This document shows positions 34,801 through 45,097 of a stretch of DNA of 64,000 bases, one piece after another. This stretch comes from Anthostomella pinea (Eukaryota > Ascomycota > Sordariomycetes > Xylariales > Xylariaceae). The position numbers and the translations under genes were made by a program. Within the stretch, counting starts at the first letter, position 1. Each line of letters starts with the position of its first letter. Below the pieces are notes generated by a model. It was not told where the DNA came from, searched no databases, and was given only the letters and a program-made list of their open reading frames with translations. The stretch lies in the NCBI GenBank assembly GCA_963556695.1, contig CAUWAG010000012.1, forward strand, positions 3,534,001 through 3,598,000, written 5' to 3'.

Positions 34801-35634
34801 GGAATGGGCTGGAAGCTCGGTCTCATCCTGTGGCTCCTCGTCCACGTCCATGTCCATGTCGACCAGTGGATCAGAGTCGGTGGCGGGGGCTTCGTATCTG
34901 GCTGGACCACTGGCGTGAGCATCCCAATGGGCAGCATACTTGCTAGGTCCAGGGACTTGAGAGGAAGTCGAGGCATCTGCTTCTGCCTGGGACTGTTGCT
35001 TTGCCAGCTTTGCTGCTTTCTTCTGCTCCTTTCTCTCCCTCTTCTGTTGGCGGCGCAGCTCCTTTTCAGAGATCGCATCACCTTGTGAAGAGGCGCCGTT
35101 CACACCGAGCGCACTCTGGCTAGCACCTTGGTTCATATCGACATCATCCTGTACGTCGCTTTGTAGACCGGCAGAGCCAACAGTCAGCAGACCCGTGACG
35201 TCTCCAACGCCATTGCTGTCTGTGGGTGCATCGAGATCGAGCGAGGAATGGGGGATGAATGGGCGTTTGTCGTCGGCTGGGCGCGGGGTAGAGTTGGTTT
35301 GCTTCCTTACTCGACGACCCTTTTTGGACTTCAGAGCACCGGAAGATTCAGATGGCTGATGCGAGGGAGAAAGGTCGGACATGTTGAGTCCATTGGGCGG
35401 CGGGGCCATAGTCTCAGTCGGTCGGCGTGTGGGGGAGGAACTTGTGAATTCGACCTTGAGGTCGCGATTGGCCGCGCCAGGAATCTGACTTGAGAAAGTG
35501 AAATCAGAGGAATCTTGCTGGGTCGCGCCGGGATAGGGCGGAACCGAGTATAGACCAGGGCTGTCTGGGTCGACTTCGTCGCTGTCGGGGTGCTTGAAAC
35601 CCTCCGCATGGGGTTGGCTGCTGTTCTGCCCCAT
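31807..35634 (-). CDS. Reb1/TTF1-like Myb DNA-binding protein
   Basis: One uninterrupted frame of 1275 residues, ATG 35634 (MGQNSSQPHAEGF) to the stop at 31807. Residues 1 to about 730 are disordered, rich in Ser/Asp/Glu/Lys with basic clusters (KKRKRKSRDQ, RNKKKHKHHH) suited to nuclear import. From about 730 to 1010 lie Myb/SANT-type helices. These are LKGPFSDFELRNIREAVERW, then RGTWTPEQHQELKDMYNEHG, YDAWDHEEEEKLTQHVLHSI and DWQLISEKMGRTRSRLQCQAKW. A last helix set, ISWAGVRAEVV and WHRLRRSIPDW, follows. This layout matches fungal Reb1-type factors, which bind rDNA terminators and some promoters and stop RNA polymerase I. A strongly acidic tract (about 1090-1150) and a basic C-terminus end the protein. 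No lesion is seen. Whether it is the rDNA factor or a paralogue cannot be told here. Confidence 0.85.
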   Translation of the reverse strand: MGQNSSQPHAEGFKHPDSDEVDPDSPGLYSVPPYPGATQQDSSDFTFSSQIPGAANRDLKVEFTSSSPTRRPTETMAPPPNGLNMSDLSPSHQPSESSGALKSKKGRRVRKQTNSTPRPADDKRPFIPHSSLDLDAPTDSNGVGDVTGLLTVGSAGLQSDVQDDVDMNQGASQSALGVNGASSQGDAISEKELRRQQKRERKEQKKAAKLAKQQSQAEADASTSSQVPGPSKYAAHWDAHASGPARYEAPATDSDPLVDMDMDVDEEPQDETELPAHSSKKRKRKSRDQIKAEPQPESDSDQHATSNSQPPADELPAVQQTNSNNATPTSDDVRQSSKKRKSSGSGGRNKKKHKHHHYKPADLGLESAEPEDIDGDIPADGVIADSQAHRSKGKDDVNHQRVVDDEEGFSQFAEQLYSGRKEGTTHDALQNGLEPANSMELSPSRARAQRKHRNSSKSVKAAAPESEHDTSSENGDHANRMDVDKRDKGEQGEEDEPENYRDTDADGDYDNNGPQSDGSSQESGSDTGPSTTSWRKPSNEVEDPANTSGDVSDANPGVTKFEAPSSESGDDQLAYRHASHASNNDLQSAEVAVVAPDIENLPNGVSNDEVEVPSSVPRPTSVPHRIPTQAEAGPSSHGRAKTTGRKRVAKPSFLSESKEYPSPAAAAASRRQLRGQHSAEDTNVAVAGPSRAATKSKQPKISTILKGKTEDSPASSSKRIARKKRTPKSWDTLKGPFSDFELRNIREAVERWRDDNNKTQFEVNELIQGNPREVDSKDMWDHIAATCDNRPRQKVINLCRRRFHNFVARGTWTPEQHQELKDMYNEHGMQHARIGRLINRHPEDVRDRIRNYVVCGDKQRYDAWDHEEEEKLTQHVLHSIDEIHSNPEKYIYTTLPEEIVDWQLISEKMGRTRSRLQCQAKWKKVKAKMEGGNIDGVSAPVDKMIEKAREEAVLMSHRHRYTVIKAVKASEANADSRISWAGVRAEVVDQWPRPTLILVWHRLRRSIPDWRIMSVPEVCDQLVKRYKETRTLDYLADEDLDLDAEHREVEYKLRKILRSNNAPKTPRLVKSGDDEDDDEEGDEEDDQEDDEDNDDQLEDQDKDAENQPEDQDQDMEDEPEDGPAKVQESRPRARGSSVDLGVDSDSGNGDDDEGDKSEIEDSDPDVKGKQRAKAKHSRATFERNSSADVPPASTAKSNETRQKGKGNSTPAKSTPSKKANRNSHTPGEGQRVSAKKIISRKGKAKNRRRPVLQHDDVDDLSSDTNASSVLSIPAR

Positions 35635-36962
35635 CTAGAAGACTAGACTCATTTCCCTCACCGCCAGTGACGCGAAAGTGGAAGGGTGCACGCCAGCTGG
35701 GGCTGCTGAGAAGGCGACGTTGTATTGTGGGAGGTTCCGATGGATTGAAGACAGGATGACAACGACAGGTTGAAGTCGGTATCTGTCGCGTCGCAGCAGG
35801 TGTCGATTGGGAGAAGCGAACGGTGTACGTGTAGCTGCGGCAGCTGCAGCTGTGACATGTATAGCCGTAGACGCGGGCGTGATGTGCAAGTCGCGTTGCG
35901 GAGGCGTGAAATCTGCAGCAGCCCCAGGCACGAAAAAGCTGGAGGGTACCTTCGTACTGATTGAAGTCGAGGGCAGCTTCCCACTGGATAATAGCATTGA
36001 TGACTGCCAATTGGACAGAACCATCCTTGGGAGCTGGGAAGCCCGGCGCTAGGCCTACCTAGGTAATCCGGGGGCCGCCACCATAACACCGACAAGAGGT
36101 CCGCTGACGGGGAAATCCCGGAAATGCTCAGGTACTCCTACCCTGGAAACATTCAGCAACAGCCCCCCTAGCGGTCGCAGTCAGGGGTAACAGGGCCAAC
36201 TTCATGCAACCACTGACACCCTAGAGTGCTACATGGGTGTATCCCCGTACACCTCACCTTGCAAGCTGATCATGTCTTGTGGCAAGATCATAATAACGAA
36301 ATGTCACCTGAGGAGGCTAGGGGCTTAAATTTTATTTCGTGATTGCTTCAATTGGGCTATTCGTGACCCAAATCTATCTCCCCTTTCTGCCCTTTACCTT
36401 GCCCAACGAGCCAAAACCCTGAAGATACACCGCATCTTCGTACGGGCCTTGCCCAACTCATGGCACACAAGATCACTAGACATATTGTATGGTTGTGCCT
36501 GTGGACCACTTGTCGAATCTTGCAGCTCTTGTCAACCGGGAGAGCTTTGGAGTGCTGCCTCGAGGACGCGGAAATACCAACAGACTCATTATGCACTGCG
36601 GACCCCGGTAACGTCATATCACATAGTTCGCAGGCTTGGCTCTTGCCGATGCCTTGGCAGAGTCTATTGCGATTTTCAGTGCGGTGGATTTCCCTCATCG
36701 TATTCAGACTTATTTTCATCCCATGCGCATATAGAATCTGGCTTTGAATGAGCGCAGTGCCACTTCAATACGGCCTTGGCTGGCCCCTTTGAGGAATATG
36801 GCCGGCAAGATCCTTCATAGCAACCCCGCAAATACGAGATTCACTCGTTCACCCCTGGACACCCGATGGGATATAATAAAGCCGTCATGGCCGTCAAAGC
36901 GTCGATAGCAGTTGTGTTGGTCGTGCCCGGTATTCACTCGCGTCAAGATCATATTTTCCATC
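35635..36962. other. Shared upstream region of the Myb gene and the tyrosinase gene
   Basis: The two genes diverge from this 1.3-kb space. It contains (CTACCTAGG)-type words near 36055. Open frames on both strands lack motifs. A TATA-like tataataaa at about 36872 precedes the tyrosinase start by about 90 bp. Confidence 0.4.
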
Positions 36963-38085
36963 ATGAGGCTCACTTCAGCGACTTACCTAGCGGTGCTCTC
37001 GGGCCTGGCGTCGTCGCCGCGTCTTGCGCGCGGAAGCCCTGTCGCGTCGCGCCAGGAGGCTTCCAGCTGCACCGAGCCTGCGTCCCGGCCCGAGTGGAGG
37101 ACGCTGCCGGACGACACCAAGGCCGAGTACATCAGCGCCGTCAAGTGTTTGACCACGAAACCGTCCCGGATCGGGCTGGACACGACTCTATACGATGACT
37201 TTCCCTATGTCCACGCCCAGTTGAACCTGGACAGTAAGCTCCATCACTCCAATGGTAGTCTGATCCCATGCTAACCGTTTGACTCGCAGTCCATTTCGTG
37301 GCCCAGTTCCTGCCGTGGCACCGGCTCTTCGTGCACCTGTACGAGACGGCCCTGCGCGACGACTGCACCTACACGGGCCCGATGCCCTACTGGGACTGGA
37401 TGCAGGACTCGGGCACCTTCCCCTCCTCGCCTATCTTCTCAAACTCCAGCACCAGCGGCTTCGGCGGCACAAGCGCAGGCGGCTGGGTATCGCCGGCTCG
37501 CCCCAACCCGCTGACGTCCTGCGTCACAGACGGCGCCTTTGCCGACTTTAACGTGACCTACTATACCCTCTCCAAGCAGAGCCACTGCCTCAATCGAGCG
37601 TTCAACAACGGCACGGGCACCGAGGCTGAGGCGAACTGGGAGGCGGCCGACTACTCGACTGCCACGATAGCCAACATCACCGACAACTCGGCCGACTTCA
37701 AGACCTTCTGGCCCGCGCTGGAGAACACGCCCCATGGTGCGATCCACGCTGTCATTGGTGGCGACATGGTCCCGCAGACATCGCCAAATGGTAGGTCTCC
37801 CCCTCATGGCCAATGCGCAATTTGCGGCCTGCAGACTCTTGCTTACGTGGTTCAGATCCTCTCTTCTTCCTCCACCATGCCCAGGTCGACCGCCTGTGGT
37901 GGATATGGCAGCAGGTCGATCCCGAGACGCGAAATGCGGACTTTTCGGGAAACAAGAACCAGGCTCCTGACGAGACCCCCGCTGCTTTGACCGACGTCAT
38001 GCCCTACTTGGGACTGGGCCCGAACATGACGGTCAGCACTGTGATGACTATTGAGAACGACGTTCTATGTTACACATACGTATAG
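36963..38085 (+). CDS. Secreted tyrosinase (binuclear copper monooxygenase)
   Basis: Exons 36963-37233, 37290-37790 and 37856-38085 give 333 residues; both introns are GT-AG and phases agree. The start MRLTSATYLAVLSGLASS is a signal peptide, so the protein should enter the secretory path. Copper site A: VHAQLNLDIHFVAQFLPWHR, with His about 92 and 101. PYWDWMQDSGTF follows. Copper site B: HGAIHAVIGGDM (HxxxH) and DPLFFLHHAQVDRLWWIW. Asn-x-Ser/Thr sites are frequent. It lacks the large C-terminal lid of full-length tyrosinases and belongs to the short fungal class, which oxidises phenols to quinones for pigment or defence. No lesion is seen. Exon 1 could not start upstream at the in-frame 36912 without losing the signal peptide. 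Confidence 0.92.
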
Positions 38086-38154
38086 ATATCAAAATCAAGT
38101 GCTTCATATATTGGCATGGCCCGAAGAATCTTGTGCATGTATGACATCTCCCTT

Positions 38155-38570
38155 GCAAGGTTTGCGCTGCCGTACAAGTAGGATATAAACCAGGGCACGA
38201 ATCTTGTTTCGGTAGGTGGGAAAAATATGCCACACTATATGTGGATCGGTCCAGCAGCGGCCATGCGTGCCGGTGAAGGTCGAGCTACTTGATTCTCACG
38301 TGTCACTTGGAGAGAGATATCACAAAAGGTCCTTGCTCATATTCATGAATGAGGTGAGGAATGAGAGAATGCAGCCAACTCCACGTCCTTCAAGTGCGTT
38401 CTTGCTGGCGATCTTAGCCATTCGGCCTGGTCAGAATATCACGGCCATTACGTCTCCCAACTTCACAACTTCCCGCTCCTAGTGCTAGGCGCGATGGGTC
38501 TGGATTGCCGAACATCTGGGTCACAGCGAGGTCAGTACGTCCGATGGCCAATCTGGTTACACGCACTCGC
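38155..38570 (+). repeat. Diverged direct duplicate of 45455-46020
   Basis: Shared words in the same order and strand include ggtttgcgctgccgt, gccggtgaagg, gcaaaaggtcc-like, tggattgccgaa and gtcagtac-tccgatg. This copy has lost about 120 bp. The minus-strand frame is related to that of the SET-like remnants at 45.5-46 kb (TRLAIGRTDL against TKLLIGGTDV). The two copies lie on either side of LINE copy 2. Confidence 0.55.
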
Positions 38571-38915
38571 CCCCACCATGTCTCGATGCCCGAGATAAAT
38601 TGGTGCAAAGTTATTGTGGGTGTGGAAAGGGGGAAGACTCTCCCCTTTCCAGCACCAGTTACTGAAGATGAAAGCCGAAAGAGTGCTGCAACCGCATGAG
38701 GAAAGGAAAAAGTAGCCAATCGGCCTAGATGGTCCTAACTGATATCTAATCGTTCATCTGCGTGTCGCTTCGTCCTTGACTGCTTGAAGGTCGGTCTGTC
38801 CGTGAGAGCCACCATGTGTGATTGCCCTTGCCGAGTTGGTAAGGGTTGGTTGGTGATCATCCCGGGCGACTTCGTCTAGGTGTTAGTTACCTTATTGACC
38901 GTTGACTTTCTTGCT

Positions 38916-38930
38916 TGCATGCTGTCACAT
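38916..38930. repeat. Target-site duplication of LINE copy 2 (left copy)
   Basis: tgcatgctgtcacat occurs here and at 45074-45088, exactly bracketing the element. Confidence 0.85.
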
Positions 38931-41069
38931 GTTTGTTTGTTTTGTATTTAACGTGGGGGGTAGCTCCTCAGTAGTGCAAACCACGCCTCCCAGAGCCTCT
39001 GTATCGCAGGGTTGTGGAGGTCTCAAGATAATAAGTACAGTCAGACCCGCTCACGGGCCCATCCCCGTTGTTGCGGCGGTATGACCTTGGGGTCATCCAT
39101 CTGGTCCTTTAAGAACAGCTATCTATGGGAGACAGATTGTTAAAAAGAACTTGCTCTTCTCCACGAATTTTGCCCATTTTGTGCTCCTCTCCCCTAAGTA
39201 TTGTAAACAGGCTGTCTTAGGCGAGTACCTAGGCAATAACCGATTTTTTCCTAGCCTCTTATAAAAGAAAATATGTTATGGTGTTTTTTTTTCCACCACA
39301 GCTGCAGTGGTTGTTCGAGTCTGTATGCCCAAAGCGTTCATGGTATCTGGCAAAGTCGCCATGTCCAGATCTGGCCGCTAAAAGTCTGTGTAGAGTGCTC
39401 CTCTTAAAGGATATAAGGCCTCTTTCAGTTATTGTATGTGAGTATACTTCTTGATACCTAGGTTCTGATTGGTCTTTTTACCATTAGTTGAACTCTTTCT
39501 TGCCCTTTCTCTTGAGATCTCTCTTAATCCAAGAGATTATAGGAAGGTTTGTTGTGTCTGTTTCTAGCATAGCACCCTCTTTTGCTAATATATCGGCAGC
39601 TTCGTTATCATCAATATCTCTGTGTCCAGGAATCCACTTGACGGTCACTCCAGGAGTGTGTGCTGTGGCGAGTTCTTGGAATCGCAGAAAAATTTTCTGT
39701 GATGTCTCGGGTGGAGTCCCATTGAGCCCATCCACCACTGATGTGTTGTCCAGGCAGACATATAGCTGTTTTCCGTGTCCAATTGCCCTGGCTGTTACAA
39801 GACCTTAGAGAGCACCATAGACTTCAGCATCCACTACTTCTGCTTATAGAAGTCTGCCCCTTCCCCGGTATACTTCTTGTGTAGTGCCGCCTTTCCTGAT
39901 GGTATAGCCCCATCCAGTGCGGGTTGTGCCTTGGTCGTCCAATTGTGATCCATCTGAATAGATAACAAGATCAGTGTTTACATTTCTTTCCTATAGCCAT
40001 TGCTTAAAGAGGTCTGTTTCTTTGTCTTTGTCTTTACAGACTGGGGGCTTCTTCAATAATGACTTGGTGAGTATTGGTCTCTGGAAGTCAGGGACTAGTT
40101 GGAAGCTCCTTTGTAGCCTTGTTGGTTCTTTGCGAGCTTGTATTTGGAGCCTGCCAACAAGAGGGTGTCTCTGATCTACTCATCCGAGTCGGAGGCCGTG
40201 ACGTCTTCTTATTGACTCTGCAAGAATTCCTGCTGGAGGAATCTGTGATTCAAAGTATAGGATATGTCCAGGGTGTGTTTTCCAGACTGGCAAGATAGCT
40301 CTGATTGTCGTTTGTAGTACAGCATCTATCGTTCTAAGAAGCCCTTTAATGCGACATGCTGATGTCTCACCTAAGCTCTCAGCTTTCTCGATTCCTGGGT
40401 ACCAGGCCTCTAGGCCATGTGTGAGAATAGGAATAACACAAGCTTTCACAGCCCTCTTGGTTGACTTTACTGGAAGTCCTTTGACTGTGTTGCATAGTCC
40501 TCGAAGGTGATTTGCTACCCTACTAGCTTTCTTGGCCCAGTGAGAAACATGGTCTTTGAAGTTTAGTTTCCTATCCAGAAGGACACCTAGCCATCGCATG
40601 GAATGCTTAGCTGTTTTGTTCATTATTCTGTGGCAAACTGGGGGATTGTCTGAGTTCTTTTTCCGTGAGAAGTGCATGGTCTCGGTTTTGTCGGGATCAA
40701 ATTCAATAGCATTGTTATGTCCCCATTGGTTGAGTAAATGAAGGTTTTCAGAAGCCTCTGTAGTTGTTTCTTTAAGGTTCTTTCCAATGCAGAGTGTTGC
40801 TAGGTCATCTGCATATCCAAAGCGTCTTCTTTTCATGCCAAGTCGGGCACAGATTGGCTCTGTATACAGCATGTAGAGGATTGGAGAGATTGGTGAGCCT
40901 TGTGGGAGCCCACAAGTGAGAGCTTTTATATCGGTCACAGTACCTTCAAACCGAACTCTTGCGGACCGCTCGGACATGAACGACTGGACCCATCTTATGA
41001 GAAAGCCTGGCCAGCCCTGTTCTCTCATGCGAACCACCAGCCGTCCCATTAGGGCAGCATCAAAGGCCC

Positions 41070-41084
41070 CTTTCACATCTGATG
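41070..41084. repeat. Target-site duplication of the SINE (left copy)
   Basis: ctttcacatctgatg occurs here and at 41644-41658. Copy 1 of the LINE has this stretch once (near 13447-13461 on the other strand), which shows the uninterrupted state. Confidence 0.9.
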
Positions 41085-41091
41085 GGCCGTA

Positions 41092-41102
41092 TGGCGCAAT
41101 GG
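41092..41102 (+). promoter_or_regulatory. Pol III A box of the SINE
   Basis: TGGCGCAATGG fits the internal A-box consensus TGGCNNAGTGG with one change, at the expected place in the tRNA-like head. Confidence 0.7.
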
Positions 41103-41155
41103 TCAAATGCGCCTGGTTGTGTTCTCGTTTGTGCGGTGGGCGACGAGAACAAGTG

Positions 41156-41166
41156 GGTTCGAATCC
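41156..41166 (+). promoter_or_regulatory. Pol III B box of the SINE
   Basis: GGTTCGAATCC is a perfect B box (GGTTCGANNCC), 53 bp after the A box, lying in the T-arm-like hairpin. Confidence 0.8.
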
Positions 41167-43381
41167 TGCTATGGCCCCCTTTCTGACCCGGCTTGTGCGA
41201 GTCGATAACCAGCACACGACAGTGGAGAGGCCCCATTTATCGCAGAGCCCGATAGCCAAGCAGCTTGTCTCCACAATACCCACTCCTGCGAGGTTTTCCC
41301 CCTTGTGGTTTCCCTCGCCAGCAGATAACAAACACCTACTCCACTCACCAATGCGACATATATCGAACGGCTACTGGAACGATATGTACACCAGAGAACT
41401 GAGGTTCACTGGGTCGCTTTGTCACTAGATAGGAGGTTTTTCTGACGGAATCGTGTTTGGGTATTGACTAAAACCATCTGAACACTACAGATTGGTACCG
41501 CTACAGCGAGGATAGGCTCGTGCGCGGATCTGAATGTATCTAATTTGACACCTCTACAACCTTGCGATGCAATGGCTCTGGGAGGCGTGGTTTGCACTAC
41601 TGAGGAGCTACCCCCCACGTTAAATACAAAACAAACAAAACAACTTTCACATCTGATGTGACTACCGTTGCAACGAGGCCTTGGTCAAGGGCCTGCTCAA
41701 TATCGTGTATGAGTGCAGCTACCAGGTCAGTGGCAGAGCGCTTGGTAGAGCTCCAAAATGTTGTGGAGCTAGAATTCCAAGTTTGATAACAAACCAAGTA
41801 ATTCTTTTTGCGATGAGTCGTTCTGGGCCTTTGCCAAGACACGACAATAGTGATATTTGTCTGTAGGCCCTGGGATTAGAGTAGTCTTTCTTTCCTGGTT
41901 TTGGGATCATCACTACCTCAGCTACTTTGAATGGTTAGGGTGGTGTCCAATCTGTAGACAGGTCTGGAAAAGGGCTCTGATATGTTCACCAATGACTGGC
42001 CAGCAAGTTTTCAGAATCCATACTATGAGGGTATCTACTCCCGGGGAGTTGCTCTTGGTTCCTAAAGTGCACCCTTCAGCCTCTTCCAGTCCGACGTGGT
42101 ATTCAAGGGGGATGTGTGGCTTGGGTTGTATGATCTGAACGGACCAGGGGTCGATGATATCGTTGTCTGAGGTACTTCGTTCAAGCGTGGCTGAGCGTAA
42201 TGCATTTGCCTTGCTCTCTTATGACTCGAATATTTGGTCTCCTATGATGATTGGAGGGGAACGCAATCCTGCTGATAACTTGTGCCAAGAGACGATTCTG
42301 TATAGGTCCTTTGGCTCAGTTGCTGAATTGATTAGAGTCTGCCAGTACTCTCTCCTAGCTTTCCGAACCACGCCGCGAAATTCCCGTCGGGCTGAATTCC
42401 GTCCTTCTTGGCTTGTAGTCTGTTTGGAAAGGGCCCTGTATGTCTGAATAGCTGCTTTGCAGTCATCATTCCATCAAGCAGTGGGCCTAGATTGACGGGG
42501 CCTCTTGCCCACTGTCCTAATACAGCCTTGGATCATGTTGATCAGGCTTTGTGTAAAGGTGTCCACCTGGCTAGGGGATACACCCAGCCGGGGGAGTTCA
42601 TGAATCCTGGTTTGGACATTATCTGCCAGCTCCTGTAGTTTATCGTCCGGTACTATCCAATGATTGGCCTTGGGTACTCGGTCCAGATCTCCCTGGATTG
42701 GAATGACTATTCGTAATGTCTCATGATCTGAGGTGCACTGAAGTACATCATTGACTGAGGCTTCAGCCATGGGGACATCAGAGAACACCAGATCTAGTAC
42801 ATTTCTGTCATCATGTGTCGGGACATCTGGTTCAGAAATCAGATCCAGTCCGTGGTCTGCCATAATTTGTGCAAGTATAGCACCACCATGATATCCTGGA
42901 TTGCTTGAGTCCCAGGATGTGTCGCCAGCATTGAAATCTCCAGCTATAACGCAGCCAAAAGGTGGAGTCCATACTTCCAGAATGTTATCCACTTCCTGTG
43001 GGTTGTCACATGGCCGGTAGACACTGACAAATGTAATGCCTTGTACCTTGACCCAGGTGATGTCTCGTGTAGCATAGGGCCGAAGTTGATCCGCTTGAAG
43101 GTATTTTCTCACATAGATGAGAGATCTGGGCCGTGTACTGTCGCTGTCCCAGGAATCCACTGGGGAGTATATATTATAATTGGGATATGTCTTTACTCCC
43201 ATTCTCCTGCCTGGTGGTATGCCAACCCAGGGCTCTTGCATCAGAATGATGTCTGCTTGTTCTCCTTTGTAGTCAGCCAGGTTGATGGCTAACTCTGTAG
43301 GGCCTGCACTCTTTTGTCCTCCTGTTGTATTCACAGAATGGATGACTAGATGCCCGTGTCGATGTGTTCCGTTTGATGTAC

Positions 43382-44958
43382 CTAACATTGACTGACAACA
43401 ATGGTATCGGCATCTCTGGGATGAGTTGTATCTGTTGTGTCAATTTGCATTGTGATGTCTTCGTTATTGTTGTTGGGTGTTGACCCAGCTTGGTTTCTGC
43501 CTGCTTCATTGAAGGCCTTGGATCTGGCTCTTTCCCCGGCTAGCCTTATTTCCTGGATTTGCTCCCATGTGTGCTTATGGATGGTACCTTTCACAACCTT
43601 GGGGCGGGCAGGGCATTTATTGAAATTGGCAGCATGAGGTCCTTTGCAGTTGACACACTTTGGGATTGGTTTTTCGCACTCTCCCTGGTGTACTGTGTTG
43701 GCGCAGTGTGCACATACTTGCTTTTCGCATCAGTAATTCCTACCATGGTATCTAAAGCAGCTTGCACACTAGTGAACCTTGGGGGTGTGTTAAATATGCC
43801 TTGAGGTCATTAAGTGGACAAAAGCGTGAATGGTTTCCTTGCTGCACTGGGCAGAGAGATTATCCACGTGGTTTCTGGATCAGAATCAGTCGTGTTCTTT
43901 GAGAGTATGTACCTCAGAGGTCTGTCGCCTGTTTGGGCTTCAACTTTATCGGCAACAACAGTGTCAGTAATATCGATTATGAACCCTTCTGTACTGATGA
44001 CCTTTCTTGGGCATCTATCGACCTTGTAATGATGCCAGACTGTGTGGGTCTCAATCTTTTGTGCCTTGAGAATGTCGGCAATTTCTTCTTGGAAAGCCAG
44101 AAGCTTAGCCTGAGTTGGCTTGTTCTTTGGGTGTAAGGTAAATCCAGAAGGACACCGTGTCACTTCTCTAAGCTCTTGAGGGTGGAGCTTAAGTCTTCTG
44201 TTTAGTGTAGACTTGATTCCATAAGGCTCAAGGTAGCTATTATCCATATGGACAAAAACCCGGAGATCATCCTGTTTCCTTTTTAATTGGTTGATAGTGA
44301 TAAGGGCACTAGGCTGTGTTTTCTTTATGGTAGTGTTGACTATCCATGGATGCTGTCGTTGGCCAGAGGAGACAGCTTGGGCGAAGGTCATGGTGGGCTT
44401 CTCTATTTCTATCCCCCCAGAAGTGGCCTTTTTTATGGTCAGATCTCGGGTTTCCAGCCACTCATTCAGACATTTGGAGAAGAAAGTGCTGAACTCCTTG
44501 GCATGAGAGTATAGTTCGGTTCCAGCTTTCTCAAGTGTCTTATCGACTGCTGCAGCACACTCCTGAAACATTGTCATCCTAGCTTCATAGAGATGCTTGT
44601 CTTTAGCCAATATTTTGGCAACTTGGTCCTGGCACTCTGAAGAGGAGACTTTGTTCCTTGTATCACCTCTAATGGCTTGGTCTGTAGGGATTTCGCTTGA
44701 CTGAGGTAATTCCATATCAATGGTGCTGCTATTAATGATATTTCGGGATTTTCCTTTCAGAGGGGAAACAGTGGTGAAGTCAGCCTCAGAGACCTGTGAC
44801 GGGCTGCTGTTGATGTCGTCGAGCAGTGCCTGGCGGAGCCTGCTTGGGGTTGCCGGGTCATGTGTTCTTTTAGGGACTGGGGATTTGAACATGCCGCCAG
44901 TAGTCGTCTTTGGGACGGCCACTGGCGTGTTTGGGGGCCTGTCGTGAAAGGGTGCCAT
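43382..44958 (-). pseudogene. LINE copy 2 ORF1 (gag-like), frameshifted
   Basis: Starts at ATG 44958 (MAPFHDRPPNTPVAV) and is open to 43810, where one base change of length shifts the frame. The correct frame resumes for the cysteine-knuckle part and ends at TAG 43382-43384. The codons that are stops in copy 1 are CGA, CAA and CAA here. At the ORF1 end the sequence ATGTTAG holds both the ORF2 start (ATG 43388) and the ORF1 stop (TAG). Confidence 0.82.
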
Positions 44959-45097
44959 CCAGCTTGTGAGAAAATTTTTCTGCGCCTTGGCAAGGATAGT
45001 CAGGTACTGAGACAAATGCCTGCTTTAGTGCAGATATAGAGGTTGCGCCCTAACAGCGGGGCGCCAAGAAAAGTGCATGCTGTCACATACCTGGACA

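Larger units (their letters stand above)
41085..41643 (+). mobile_element. tRNA-headed SINE with a LINE-derived 3' tail
   Basis: A 559-bp insertion with three parts. Head (41084-41177): a tRNA-like sequence whose ends can pair (GGGCCGT with ATGGCCC), with a D-arm-like hairpin (GGCGC with GCGCC) and an A box and B box. It also has an unusual 8-bp hairpin, GTTCTCGT with ACGAGAAC, in place of a normal anticodon arm. Body (about 41178-41490): unrelated to the LINE. Tail (about 41491-41628): matches the last 135 bp of the LINE 3' UTR, nearly identical over the final 80 bp (ggctctgggaggcgtggttt and cccccacgttaaatac). It ends in an ACAAA-rich repeat like that of LINE copy 2. No protein is encoded. 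It sits inside ORF2 of LINE copy 2 in opposite orientation, between perfect 15-bp duplications. Differences from the LINE tail are mostly C/T and G/A, again as in RIP. Confidence 0.9.
39123..43388 (-). pseudogene. LINE copy 2 ORF2, split by SINE
   Basis: The start is ATG 43388. Endonuclease part 43388-42474 is open (MQEPWVGIPPGRR, VIAGDFNAGDTSW, TSDHETLRIV with the catalytic Asp-His intact). Reverse transcriptase follows with frame changes near 41931 and 41745, then the SINE at 41085-41643. It resumes as DVKGAFDAALMG with CGLPQGSP and FGYADDLATL, down to a stop at 40180. RNase H is seen at 39484-39738 (GHRDIDDNEAADILAKEGA), and the last frame ends at 39123. The open frame that crosses the SINE junction (40180-41331) is a chimera and not a gene. 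Confidence 0.85.
38931..45073 (-). mobile_element. Tad1-like LINE retrotransposon, copy 2, interrupted by a SINE
   Basis: The same element family as 10000-15597 on the opposite strand, about 5.6 kb once the inserted 559-bp SINE plus its 15-bp duplication are set aside. The 3' end (38931 side) ends in an ACAAA-type tail. The 5' end is about 25 bp shorter than copy 1. A 15-bp perfect target-site duplication proves an independent insertion. It has fewer nonsense changes than copy 1 and is the better template for reading the proteins, but it still carries TGA for Trp (at about 42466), a frameshift in ORF1 near 43812, and the two ORF2 frameshifts shared with copy 1. Confidence 0.93.

Noticed and set aside
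40180..41331. Open frame of 383 codons on the minus strand
   Set aside because: It starts inside the SINE read backwards and runs into LINE ORF2; a chance chimera at the insertion junction, not a gene.
10000..45073. Idea that the two LINE copies are one segmental duplication
   Set aside because: Each has its own target-site duplication and tail repeat, and flanks are unrelated.
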